From: Bradyrhizobium frederickii
GTDB taxonomy: Bacteria; Pseudomonadota; Alphaproteobacteria; Rhizobiales; Xanthobacteraceae
Assembly: GCF_004570865.1 (NCBI RefSeq)
Contig: NZ_SPQS01000034.1
Coordinates: 1-55,165, forward strand
Direction of reading: 5' to 3'
Length of the DNA: 55,165 nt
The notes below the pieces were generated by a model that saw only the letters and a program-made list of their open reading frames with translations, searched no databases and was not told the origin of the DNA. This document shows, piece after piece, positions 1-8,399 of the stretch. A program made the translations under genes and the position numbers. Position 1 is the first letter of the stretch, and every line of letters starts with the position of its first letter.

Positions 1-129
1 GTCTTCGAGGAACCGCCAGTCGATCGAGCCCGACAGTCTGACCAGCGCATGGTCCGGATCGACGATTTGATCGAGCCTCGCCTTGAACAGATCGTTCTGT
101 CCGCTCTCCCGCCGCGCCTTCGGCCGCAT
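1..129 (-). mobile_element. IS5-family transposase, N-terminal fragment cut by window edge
   Basis: Minus-strand frame opening with ATG at 129 and running off the left edge (43 codons, no stop). The peptide begins MRPKARRESGQNDLFKARLD and continues with a segment ending SIDWRFLED, which I recognise as the start of IS5-type transposases common in rhizobia. The catalytic DDE part lies outside the window, so intactness cannot be judged. The element's end should lie between 130 and about 300, but I could not place an inverted repeat with confidence. Confidence 0.75.
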
Positions 130-317
130 TGCAATTGCCCGTCGTTGATTAGCCCGCCGCGACAGAATCACAGCGATCGCCCAAGAGCAATTTGCAAGAA
201 ACTGCGGGCTCACCCGCCGAAATCCTGCGAACAGAACCATGTCTGTTCGCCAAAAATCGATTCTCTCTCAACGGCTTGCGTGTTCTTCACAACCGACTTG
301 CTGGACAGCATCACCTG
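130..317. other. IS end and spacer, no gene seen
   Basis: Between the transposase start and the GIY-YIG stop. It should contain the terminal inverted repeat of the left IS and the junction with chromosomal DNA. I see no convincing coding frame or RNA gene. Confidence 0.4.
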
Positions 318-599
318 TCAAACCAGGAGATCGCTGAGGTCCCGCCATTCCGGATTATCGCGCTCGATCAGCTCGATCTTCCAGTCGCGCTTCCAGCGTT
401 TGAGCTGCTTTTCGCGAGCGATCGCGTCTTCGGCGCGTTCATACGCTTCGGTGTAGACCAGCCGATGCACGCTGTATCGCTTGACGAACTCGGAGCCCTT
501 GCCGCTTCGGTGCTGCTCCAGGCGCGTCTGGAGCGAGTTGGTCACGCCGATGTAGAGCGTTCCGTGATGGCGGCTGGCGAGGATGTAGACGTAGTACAT
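318..599 (-). CDS. GIY-YIG domain protein (UPF0213/YhbQ-like)
   Basis: 93 aa, a complete stand-alone GIY-YIG domain. The YVYILAS strand followed by GTLYIGVTNSL gives the two signature elements (residues 3-9 and 13-23). Then come the conserved Arg in LQTRLEQH, the YTEAYERAEDAIAREKQLK helix and a short C-terminal tail. The length matches the family of small single-domain GIY-YIG proteins. These are structure-specific nucleases by family, but most have no established cellular role. It lies just inside the left IS and is transcribed the same way as ubiG, about 110 bases downstream of it. Confidence 0.85.
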   Translation of the reverse strand: MYYVYILASRHHGTLYIGVTNSLQTRLEQHRSGKGSEFVKRYSVHRLVYTEAYERAEDAIAREKQLKRWKRDWKIELIERDNPEWRDLSDLLV

Positions 600-710
600 G
601 CTCGGGGGCGCCTGTCCGGGCTAGCTGGATGGGCCGATGGTTATGGGTCCCTGCGTTCGCAGGGACGACACCATCCTAGAGGCACGACTTCGCATCTCGC
701 TCATGCCCCT

Positions 711-1484
711 TCACACCATCGCTTCGGCCACCACCATGTAGTTGACGTCCATATCCGAGGAGAGCGACCATTTGTCGGCGAAGGGCGAGTAGACCACGCC
801 GGTCTGCTCGGTGATGACGAGACGGTTGTCGAGCAGATATTTCGTCAGCTCGTCCGGGGTGACGAACTTGTTCCACTCGTGGGTGCCGCGCGGCAGCCAG
901 CGCAGGACGTATTCGGCGCCGACGATAGCGAGCGCAAAGCTCTTCCAGTTGCGGTTCAGCGTCGAGACCACCATGAGGCCGTTCGGCTTCAGCATCGAGG
1001 CGCAGCGCTTCAGGAAGACGCCGACGTCGACGACGTGCTCGACCACTTCCATCGCCAGCACGATGTCGAAGCGCTCGCGCGGGTCGATCTCCTCGACCGT
1101 GGTGCAGCGGTAGTCGATCGCAAGATGGCCCTTGTCGGCATGCAGCTTCGCCGCGGCGATGTTGCTCTGGGAGGGATCGACGCCGATGACCTGCGCGCCG
1201 AGGCGCGACAGCGGCTCGCACAACAGGCCGGCGCCGCAGCCGATGTCGAGCACGCGCAAGCCGGCGAGGCAGTTGAGGCTGCGCACATTGCGCTCGAACT
1301 TGCGGCAGGCGGCATCGCGAATATAGCCGAGCCGCAGCGGGTTGATCCGGTGCAGCGGCGCCATCTTGCCATTGGGGTCCCACCACTCTGCCGAGAGTTT
1401 CGAGAATTTGGCGATCTCGGCGGCATCGACGGTCGAGCCCGGCTGCGGGCTGGCGGAGAGGGAAGTATTTTGCTGCATGCTCAT
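711..1484 (-). CDS. ubiG: UbiG: polyprenyl-dihydroxybenzoate / demethylubiquinol O-methyltransferase
   Basis: 257 aa class I SAM-dependent methyltransferase that performs both O-methylation steps of ubiquinone synthesis. Seen: an N-terminal FSKLSAEWWDPNGKMAPLHR stretch typical of UbiG, SAM motif I LDIGCGAG at residues 79-86, the acidic GVDPS after strand 2, and EVVEHV in the post-II region. A second Met at residue 3 could equally be the start. Divergent from lysC, with the PH-domain gene between them on the same strand, 14 bases upstream. Length and motifs fit the family closely; no alternative seems likely. Confidence 0.95.
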   Translation of the reverse strand: MSMQQNTSLSASPQPGSTVDAAEIAKFSKLSAEWWDPNGKMAPLHRINPLRLGYIRDAACRKFERNVRSLNCLAGLRVLDIGCGAGLLCEPLSRLGAQVIGVDPSQSNIAAAKLHADKGHLAIDYRCTTVEEIDPRERFDIVLAMEVVEHVVDVGVFLKRCASMLKPNGLMVVSTLNRNWKSFALAIVGAEYVLRWLPRGTHEWNKFVTPDELTKYLLDNRLVITEQTGVVYSPFADKWSLSSDMDVNYMVVAEAMV

Positions 1485-1498
1485 GGTTGCGCGCGGTC

Positions 1499-1966
1499 CT
1501 ACCGCGTGGTGATCGAACTACGGAAGGCGAGCGGCGAGGCGATGGTCTTGATCGTCTCGATGCCCTCGCCGACGCCGCGAATCGTCACGTCGCCGTAGTT
1601 GAGAATACGTCCAAGAATGGTCTGGTCGACGTCGACGCTCTCGACCTTGTCCAGCGCCATTTCGAAGGTGCGGCGCTTGATGAAGCCGGTCTTGTGCACA
1701 ACCCGGAGATTGGTGACGTCGGTCTCGGTGGTGAAGCGGTGGAACCAGCCCTTGACGGTCCAATACAGGGCCGCCAGCGCCGCGACAGCTGCGGCCGCGA
1801 GACAAAGCAAAACGAGCCAGTCGACGATCGCCTGGCGCGACAGGACCAGCAGGGCCAGCGTCACGATCCAGGCCAGGATGGCCGGAAAATAGAAGATCCA
1901 GTGCGCATTGGTCGAATACAGCACCCGCTCGCCCGGTTGCAGGATCTCGTCAATATAGCGCGCCAT
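1499..1966 (-). CDS. PH-domain membrane protein (bPH2/DUF304-like)
   Basis: 155 aa. I chose the ATG at 1966 because it has GAGG about 7 bases upstream; a longer frame reaches back towards lysC but adds a low-complexity leader. The protein has a short cytoplasmic start (ARYIDEILQPGERVLY), two adjacent hydrophobic segments at about residues 22-70, then a beta-rich domain (TTETDVTNLRVVHKTGFI onward) resembling bacterial PH domains. Family members are usually anchored in the inner membrane; function is generally unknown. It ends 14 bases before ubiG starts, suggesting co-transcription. Confidence 0.8.
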   Translation of the reverse strand: MARYIDEILQPGERVLYSTNAHWIFYFPAILAWIVTLALLVLSRQAIVDWLVLLCLAAAAVAALAALYWTVKGWFHRFTTETDVTNLRVVHKTGFIKRRTFEMALDKVESVDVDQTILGRILNYGDVTIRGVGEGIETIKTIASPLAFRSSITTR

Positions 1967-2115
1967 AACCTCGATTAACCCATTGCCCGGATTGGCCGGA
2001 GCAGGAACCCGCTTGCCCCCGGCCCCGCCCCTCTGTATACGCGCGGTCGGTGTTCGCCAGGCCCGTCCAATGCGGGTCACCATACTGATCCTTATGAGGG
2101 AATGCACGCGTCGTC

Positions 2116-3372
2116 ATGAGCCGCCTCGTGATGAAATTCGGCGGCACATCCGTCGCCAACATCGAACGTATCCGCAACGTCGCACGCCATGTGAAGCGTG
2201 AGGTCGATGCCGGCCACGAAGTGGCCGTGGTCGTCTCGGCGATGTCCGGCAAGACCAACGAGCTGGTGGCCTGGTGCACCGAGGCCTCGCCGATGCACGA
2301 CGCGCGCGAGTACGACGCCGTCGTCGCCTCGGGGGAGCAGGTCACCTCCGGCCTGCTTGCCATCGTGCTTCAGGGCATGGGCATCCAGGCCCGTTCCTGG
2401 CAGGGCTGGCAGATCCCGATCAAGACCAGCGACGCCCATGCCTCGGCCCGGATCGAGGGCATCGACGGCAGCGAGCTCATCAAGCGCTTTAAGGAGCGCA
2501 AGGAGGTCGCGGTCATCGCCGGCTTCCAGGGCATCGAGCCCAAGACCAATCGCATCACCACGCTCGGCCGCGGCGGCTCCGATACCTCGGCCGTGGCGGT
2601 CGCCGCAGCCGTCAAGGCCGACCGCTGCGACATCTACACCGACGTCGACGGCGTCTACACCACAGACCCGCGAATCGTGCCGAAGGCCAAGAGGCTCGAC
2701 AAGATCGCGTTCGAAGACATGCTGGAACTGGCCTCCCAGGGCGCCAAGGTGCTCCAGGTCCGCTCCGTGGAACTCGGCATGGTCCACAACATGCCGATCT
2801 TCGTCCGCTCGAGCTTCGACAAGCCCGAGGATATCGACCCGCATGCCAACCAGCCGCCCGGCACGCTGATCTGCAGCGAGGAGGAGATCATGGAAAGCCA
2901 CGTCGTCACCGGTATCGCCTTCTCCAAGGACGAGGCCCAGATCTCGGTGCGCCAGATCGAGGACAAGCCGGGCGTTGCGGCCTCGATCTTCGGCCCGCTG
3001 GCGGATGCCAACATCAACGTCGACATGATCGTGCAGAACGTCTCCGAGGACGGCAAGACCACCGACCTCACCTTCACGGTGCCGGCGGCCGATTATACCC
3101 GCGCCAAGGACACGATTACCGCCGCCAAGGGCAAGATCGGCTATGCCCGGCTCGATTCCGCCACCGACGTCGCCAAGATCTCGGTGATCGGCAGCGGCAT
3201 GCGCAGCCACGCCGGCGTCGCCGCCCAGGCGTTCTCGGCCCTCGCGGGGCGGAATATCAACATCCGGGCCATTACAACCTCCGAGATCAAATTCTCGGTT
3301 TTGATCGACGCCGCCTATACCGAGCTTGCGGTGCGCACGCTGCACACGCTCTACGGTCTCGATCAGGCCTAG
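2116..3372 (+). CDS. lysC: Aspartate kinase LysC
   Basis: 418 aa, phosphorylates L-aspartate, the first step towards lysine, methionine, threonine and isoleucine (and diaminopimelate for the wall). Seen: the KFGGTS substrate/ATP motif at residues 7-12, the TTLGRGGSDTSAVA glycine-rich segment, and two C-terminal ACT domains (about residues 265-345 and 346-418) for feedback control. Size fits the monofunctional class whose single gene usually also yields an internal-start beta subunit. It is divergent from the PH-domain gene and stands alone, with ptsP 268 bases further on. Confidence 0.96.
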   Translation: MSRLVMKFGGTSVANIERIRNVARHVKREVDAGHEVAVVVSAMSGKTNELVAWCTEASPMHDAREYDAVVASGEQVTSGLLAIVLQGMGIQARSWQGWQIPIKTSDAHASARIEGIDGSELIKRFKERKEVAVIAGFQGIEPKTNRITTLGRGGSDTSAVAVAAAVKADRCDIYTDVDGVYTTDPRIVPKAKRLDKIAFEDMLELASQGAKVLQVRSVELGMVHNMPIFVRSSFDKPEDIDPHANQPPGTLICSEEEIMESHVVTGIAFSKDEAQISVRQIEDKPGVAASIFGPLADANINVDMIVQNVSEDGKTTDLTFTVPAADYTRAKDTITAAKGKIGYARLDSATDVAKISVIGSGMRSHAGVAAQAFSALAGRNINIRAITTSEIKFSVLIDAAYTELAVRTLHTLYGLDQA

Positions 3373-3435
3373 ACGAATTTTCTCTTAGCGGTCGCAGCAA
3401 ACGCCGAGGTGTCCACACTTTCGCGTTTGGCAGGC

Positions 3436-3548
3436 GTTTTGCTTGGCAAAACAAGCCCCAATTCGCTATACGGCGAACAGGGTGGGCTGCCAGAAACTGT
3501 GCCCCAGTTCAGGCGGTGCTGATTCGGCTCAGGCAACCGCCTGAGCCG
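3436..3548 (+). other. Two perfect stem-loops between lysC and ptsP
   Basis: First hairpin: GTTTTGC / GCAAAAC with a 3-base loop (3436-3452). Second: CGGCTCAGGC / GCCTGAGCCG with a 4-base AACC loop (3525-3548), ten perfect pairs. Neither is followed by a U-run, so they may be rho-dependent 3' structures of lysC, or the second may lie in the ptsP leader, whose start codon is about 90 bases away. Confidence 0.45.
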
Positions 3549-3640
3549 GCGCCGGACGAGCAAACTTGTTGTTTTTCTGGATACTGGGCGAGCAGCCGCG
3601 GCCCCTTTCGGCCCTGGCAGACGGAGGAGATTGACGGTTC

Positions 3641-5908
3641 ATGCGGAGCGCGTCGGGAGGTCCCCGCGTCTTGTTGAGACGGCTCCGCGAAACCATGGCG
3701 GAGCAGGTCTCGGCCCAGGAGCGGCTCGACAAGATCGTGGTGCTGATCGCCGCCAACATGGTGGCCGAGGTGTGCTCGGTCTATGTGCTGCGCATCGACA
3801 ACACGCTGGAACTCTACGCCACCGAAGGTCTCAATCGCGAGGCGGTGCACCATACCGTGCTGAGCGCCCATGAGGGCCTGGTCGGCCTCGTCGCCAGCGA
3901 GGCGACGCCGCTCAATCTGAGCGACGCGCAGAGCCACCCGGCCTTCTCGTTCCGCCCCGAGACCGGCGAAGAAATCTACCATTCCTTCCTCGGCGTGCCG
4001 ATCCTGCGGGCCGGCAACACGCTCGGCGTGCTGGTGGTGCAGAACCGCGCCAAGCGCAATTATGTCGAGGAAGAGCTCGAGGCGCTGCAGACCACCGCGA
4101 TGGTGCTGGCGGAGCTGATCGCCTCCGGCGAGCTCTCCGCGCTGGCGCAGCCGGGCCACGAGCCGGCGGCGCGCCATTCCGCGCAGAAGGTCGGCGCCAT
4201 CCTGTCGGAGGGCATCGCGCTGGGCCACGTCGTGCTGCACGAGCCGCGCGTCGTCATCAAGGACTACATCGCCGAGGACCTGCCGAAGGAGATCAAGCGG
4301 CTCGACACCGCGCTCGCCAAGCTGCGCGCCGATCTCGACCGCATGCTGGAGCGCGGCGACGTCGCCGAGGGCGGCGAGCATCGCGAGGTGCTGGAAGCCT
4401 ACCGTATGTTCGCCAACGACCAGGGCTGGTCGCACAAGCTGCACGAGGCGGTCGCCACCGGCCTCACCGCGGAAGCCGCGGTCGAGCGCGTGCAGTCCGA
4501 CACCCGCGCGCGCATGCTGCGCTCGACCGATCCTTACTTGCGCGACCGGCTGCACGATCTCGAGGATCTCGGCTACCGCCTGATGCGGCAGCTGGTCGGC
4601 CAGGACCACGCGCCCTCACGCGAACAGCTGCCCGACAACGCCATCGTCATCGCGCGCGCGATGGGCCCGGCGGCGCTGCTCGACTACGACCGCAAGCGCC
4701 TGCGCGGCATCGTGCTGGAGGAAGGCACCGCCAATTCCCACGTCTCGATCGTGGCGCGCGCGCTCGGCATCCCCGCGGTCGGCGAGGTCCCGAACGCGCC
4801 CGGCATCGCCGATCCCGGCGACGCCATCATCGTCGACGGCACCTCCGGCTCGATCTATGTGCGCCCCTCTCAGGAGGTCGAGGCGGCCTTCGCCGAGCGC
4901 GTGCGCTTCCGCGCCCGCCGCCAGGCGCAATATCTGGCGCTGCGCGACCGGCCCTGCGTCACCAAGGACGGCCAGAAGGTCGAGCTGATGATCAACGCGG
5001 GCCTCGCCATCGACCTGCCGCATATCGAGGACACCGGCAGCGCCGGCATCGGCCTGTTCCGCACCGAGCTGCAATTCATGGTGGGCCAGAGCCTGCCGCG
5101 CACCAGCGACCAGCTGGCGCTCTATCGCACCGTGCTGGATGCCGCGGGCACCAAGCCCGTCACCTTCCGCACCCTCGACATCGGCGGCGACAAGGCGCTG
5201 CCCTATATGGAAGCCGTGATCGAGGAAAATCCCGCGCTCGGCTGGCGCGCGATCCGGCTCGGGCTCGATCGCCCAGGCCTGTTGCGCGGCCAGATCCGCG
5301 CGCTGCTGCGCGCCGGCGGCGGCCGCGCGCTGCGCATCATGTTCCCGATGATCTCGGAGGTCGCCGAATTCGACGCGGCCAAGGCGCTGGTCGAGCGCGA
5401 GCTCACTTACTTGCGCCAGCACGGCCACACGCTGCCTGAGAGAATCGACATCGGCACCATGGTCGAGGTGCCCGCCCTGCTCTATCAGCTCGACGAGCTG
5501 CTGCGGAAGGTCGACTTCATCTCGGTCGGCTCCAACGATCTGTTCCAGTTCCTGTATGCGGTCGATCGCGGCAATGCCAAGGTCTCCGAACGCTTCGACA
5601 CCATGTCGGCGCCGATCCTGCGCGCGCTGCGCCAGATCGCGCACAAGTGCCATACGGCGCAGAAGTCGCTCTCGCTCTGCGGCGAGATGGCGTCGAAGCC
5701 GATCGGCGCGCTGGCGCTGATTGCGCTGGGCTACCGCTCGCTGTCGCTGTCGGCGACCGCCCTCGGCCCGGTCAAGGCCATGGTGCTCGATCTCGACGCC
5801 AAGAAGGCCGAAGCTATGCTCGGCCCGCTGCTAGACGCGCCGGCCGGCAGCGTCTCGATCCGGCAGAAGCTGACGGAATTTGCCGAGGCCGAAGGCCTGG
5901 CCTTGTAG
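3641..5908 (+). CDS. ptsP: PtsP: nitrogen-PTS phosphotransferase Enzyme I (EI-Ntr) with GAF domain
   Basis: 755 aa. Autophosphorylates from phosphoenolpyruvate and passes phosphate to NPr, feeding the regulatory nitrogen PTS rather than sugar import. Order: GAF sensor domain (about 20-165), EI N-terminal domain (about 185-340), mobile PEP-utiliser domain with the phosphorylated His at residue 367 in GTANSHVSI, then the TIM-barrel PEP-binding domain ending with the catalytic Cys680 in LCGEMASKP. The GAF domain binds glutamine or 2-oxoglutarate-type signals in family members studied. prfA begins 57 bases after the stop, the usual alphaproteobacterial order. The start at 3641 is plausible; MAEQ (residue 19) is a possible shorter start. 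Confidence 0.95.
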   Translation: MRSASGGPRVLLRRLRETMAEQVSAQERLDKIVVLIAANMVAEVCSVYVLRIDNTLELYATEGLNREAVHHTVLSAHEGLVGLVASEATPLNLSDAQSHPAFSFRPETGEEIYHSFLGVPILRAGNTLGVLVVQNRAKRNYVEEELEALQTTAMVLAELIASGELSALAQPGHEPAARHSAQKVGAILSEGIALGHVVLHEPRVVIKDYIAEDLPKEIKRLDTALAKLRADLDRMLERGDVAEGGEHREVLEAYRMFANDQGWSHKLHEAVATGLTAEAAVERVQSDTRARMLRSTDPYLRDRLHDLEDLGYRLMRQLVGQDHAPSREQLPDNAIVIARAMGPAALLDYDRKRLRGIVLEEGTANSHVSIVARALGIPAVGEVPNAPGIADPGDAIIVDGTSGSIYVRPSQEVEAAFAERVRFRARRQAQYLALRDRPCVTKDGQKVELMINAGLAIDLPHIEDTGSAGIGLFRTELQFMVGQSLPRTSDQLALYRTVLDAAGTKPVTFRTLDIGGDKALPYMEAVIEENPALGWRAIRLGLDRPGLLRGQIRALLRAGGGRALRIMFPMISEVAEFDAAKALVERELTYLRQHGHTLPERIDIGTMVEVPALLYQLDELLRKVDFISVGSNDLFQFLYAVDRGNAKVSERFDTMSAPILRALRQIAHKCHTAQKSLSLCGEMASKPIGALALIALGYRSLSLSATALGPVKAMVLDLDAKKAEAMLGPLLDAPAGSVSIRQKLTEFAEAEGLAL

Positions 5909-5965
5909 CGGGCCTGTCGCCGCTTCCTGCCGCCTCGCCTCTTTCCGCCATTTGAGACTGAACCG

Positions 5966-7051
5966 ATGTCGTCACTGCCCGAAGCCAAACTGGACGTCCT
6001 GCTCGCCCATCACGCCTCGCTCGAGGCCGAATCACTGGGGCAGCTTGCCTCCGAGCGCTACGTGCAGATCACGCGCGAGCTCGCCGAGATCACGCCGCTG
6101 ATCGAAGCGGTGAAGGCCTACCGCTCCGCCGTCAAGGAGCTCGCCGACACCGAGGCGCTGATCGCCGATCCCGCGACCGATGCCGAGATGCGGGCCATGG
6201 CGGAAGCCGAGCGCGACGAGCTGGCACCGAAGATCGAGGAGCTGGTCCAGAAGATTCGCGTGGCGCTCTTGCCCAAGGACGCCATGGACGATCGCAACGT
6301 GGTGCTGGAAATCCGCGCCGGCACCGGCGGCGACGAGGCCTCGCTGTTTGCCGGCGATCTGTTCCGCATGTACGAGCGCTTCGCTGCCTTGCAGGGCTGG
6401 AAGGTCGAGGTGATCTCGGCCAGCGAAGGCACCGTCGGCGGCTACAAGGAAATCATCGCGGAGGTGCAGGGCCGCGGCGCGTTCTCCAAGCTGAAATTCG
6501 AATCCGGCGTGCATCGCGTCCAGCGCGTGCCCGACACCGAGACGCAGGGACGAATCCACACGTCTGCGGCGACGGTCGCCGTGCTGCCGGAGGTCGAGGA
6601 CGTCGATGTCGACATCAAGAACGACGATCTGCGCATCGAGACCATGCGCGCACAAGGCGCCGGCGGCCAGCACGTCAACAAGACCGAATCGGCGATCCGC
6701 ATCACCCACATCCCGACCGGCATCGTGGTGATGATGCAGGACAGCCGCTCGCAGCACAAGAACCGCGCCTCCGCCATGAACATCCTGCGCTCGCGCATCT
6801 ACGACGCCGAGCGGCAGCGCGTCGACGCCGCCCGCTCCGCCGAGCGCAAGGAGAAGGTCGGCTCCGGCGACCGCTCCGAGCGCATCCGCACCTACAATTT
6901 TCCGCAAGGGCGCGTCACCGACCACCGCATCAATCTGACGCTCTACAAGCTGCCGCAGGTGATCGCGGGCGAAGCGCTCGGCGAATTGATCGACGCGCTG
7001 ACCACCGAGCACCAGGCCGCACAGCTCGCCGCACAAGGCGTGGCGGCGTGA
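5966..7051 (+). CDS. prfA: Peptide chain release factor 1
   Basis: 361 aa, terminates translation at UAA and UAG. The GGQ catalytic tripeptide is at residues 233-235 (AQGAGGQHVNKTES), and the PxT-type stop-codon reading motif is PDT at 189-191 in RVQRVPDTETQGR, which marks RF1 rather than RF2. The coiled N-terminal domain (residues 1-105) is complete. Gln235 is the residue methylated by PrmC, whose gene starts three bases after this stop codon, so enzyme and substrate are made from one transcript. Confidence 0.97.
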   Translation: MSSLPEAKLDVLLAHHASLEAESLGQLASERYVQITRELAEITPLIEAVKAYRSAVKELADTEALIADPATDAEMRAMAEAERDELAPKIEELVQKIRVALLPKDAMDDRNVVLEIRAGTGGDEASLFAGDLFRMYERFAALQGWKVEVISASEGTVGGYKEIIAEVQGRGAFSKLKFESGVHRVQRVPDTETQGRIHTSAATVAVLPEVEDVDVDIKNDDLRIETMRAQGAGGQHVNKTESAIRITHIPTGIVVMMQDSRSQHKNRASAMNILRSRIYDAERQRVDAARSAERKEKVGSGDRSERIRTYNFPQGRVTDHRINLTLYKLPQVIAGEALGELIDALTTEHQAAQLAAQGVAA

Positions 7052-7054
7052 CGC

Positions 7055-7936
7055 GTGAGTAATCCCCTCACCGGACAATCCATCGAGAGCGCGCGGCGCT
7101 CGCTGGCTGGACTGCTGAGATCGGCGGGAGTCGAGGAGGCCGAGCTCGACGCCCGTATCCTGGTCGGCGCGGTCCTCGGCCTCGATCTGACCGGCCTGAT
7201 CGCGCAAGCCGCCCGGCCGCTCACCGACGCCGAGGCCTCGCGGCTCACCCAGCATGCACAGCGCCGCAGCGCCGGCGAGCCGGTGGCGCGCATTCTCGGC
7301 ACACGCGAATTCTGGGGCCTGCCGTTTCGCCTGTCGGAAGCAACCCTGGTCCCGCGCCCCGATACCGAGACCGTGGTCGAGCTTGCGCTCGAGATCCTTC
7401 GCGAACGGAAAGCGGCACCGCCTCCGCGCATCGCCGACATTGGCACCGGATCGGGTGCGATCCTGCTCGCGCTGTTGCACGAAATTCCCGATGCGTTCGG
7501 CATCGGCACCGATATCAGCCTGACCGCGCTCAGCACGGCGCGGGACAATGCCGTCGCTCTCGGTCTCGGCGGCCGCGCCGCTTTCGTCGCCTGCTCCTAT
7601 GCGTCAGCGCTCCGCGGCCCGTTCGACCTCATCGTGTCGAACCCGCCCTATATTCCCTCGGCCGAAATTCCGACATTGAGCGTCGAGGTGCGCGAGCACG
7701 ATCCGCATCTGGCGCTCGATGGCGGCAACGACGGATATGATGCCTACCGCGCCCTGATCCCGCAGGCGAGCGAGCGCCTCGCCCCCGGCGGAGCGCTGAT
7801 CGTCGAGGCCGGCCGGGGCCAGGCGAGAAATATTGAAACCCTCATGGCGGCAGCGGGGTTAACGATGGACAGGCCACCCAAGGCCGACCTGGCGGGCGTT
7901 CCGCGGGCCGTTTCGGCCCGAAAAATGCCCCCATAA
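7055..7936 (+). CDS. prmC: PrmC: release-factor glutamine N5-methyltransferase
   Basis: 293 aa. Methylates the GGQ glutamine of RF1 and RF2. Seen: helical N-terminal domain, the GTREFWGLPF substrate-domain motif at about 82-91, SAM motif I IADIGTGSGA at 126-135, and the catalytic NPPY at residues 196-199. Starts with GTG at 7055, three bases after the prfA stop, so it is almost certainly translationally coupled. Length agrees with the family. Confidence 0.95.
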   Translation: MSNPLTGQSIESARRSLAGLLRSAGVEEAELDARILVGAVLGLDLTGLIAQAARPLTDAEASRLTQHAQRRSAGEPVARILGTREFWGLPFRLSEATLVPRPDTETVVELALEILRERKAAPPPRIADIGTGSGAILLALLHEIPDAFGIGTDISLTALSTARDNAVALGLGGRAAFVACSYASALRGPFDLIVSNPPYIPSAEIPTLSVEVREHDPHLALDGGNDGYDAYRALIPQASERLAPGGALIVEAGRGQARNIETLMAAAGLTMDRPPKADLAGVPRAVSARKMPP

Positions 7937-8399
7937 AAGCCGGATTGGCTTGCAAAAAGCTCTTGGAATATCCCTTGGGAACGACTACGTTCCGATCAAC
8001 ACATCGGTGCCGGCCCCGTAGACTTGCGGGTGAAAGCCGGGCTCTCGGGCGAGAGCTTTACTGATTATAGGTTCCAAGCCGCAGGTCCTGTGAAGCGCGA
8101 TAGCCAGTGGAGCTGCGCTGCTCTCCGACCGCAACGTGAACGAAAGCCTGATATTGCGCTTGAAGACTTACGCAACACCGCTGGGCTTGTTTCGGCAGGC
8201 AAAATGAATGGATTCGCTGGCGATCAATGCTGGCGGGTGGGGAACGCGTCCTTGTTGAGCGCGAAGGTCGACGAACATTGGCAGGGTTGGATCCGCTCTT
8301 GCGCGCGGTGCGCGCATGCGACGTGAAACCGCTGTCGCCAGGTCACTCCTAGCAATCAGTAATGCGTGCAACCTTTAGGGCTGGAATTAAAGGCAGGAC
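7937..8399 (+). other. Long leader upstream of the DUF4167 gene, with hairpins
   Basis: 463 bases without a convincing gene. Two perfect hairpins are visible: GCTCTC/GAGAGC around GGGC (8041-8056) and TGCGCGC/GCGCGCA around GGT (8300-8316). It may hold a promoter plus a long structured 5' leader or a small RNA. I could not match it to 6S, SRP, RNase P or tmRNA. Confidence 0.35.

Noticed and set aside
192..1598. 468-codon plus-strand frame over ubiG
   Set aside because: Antisense shadow of ubiG and the PH-domain gene; no domain character and rich in Ala/Arg/Asp, as expected from high-GC codon bias.
2092..3345. 417-codon minus-strand frame over lysC
   Set aside because: Exact antisense of lysC, with His/Asp/Gly-rich low-complexity sequence.
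6032..7480. 482-codon minus-strand frame over prfA and prmC
   Set aside because: Shadow of two certain genes.
8024..8326. 100-codon frame in the DUF4167 leader
   Set aside because: Composition and lack of a ribosome site argue against coding; the hairpin content suggests leader RNA.
7937..8399. 6S, SRP, RNase P or tmRNA gene in the DUF4167 leader
   Set aside because: None of the conserved core sequences was found.
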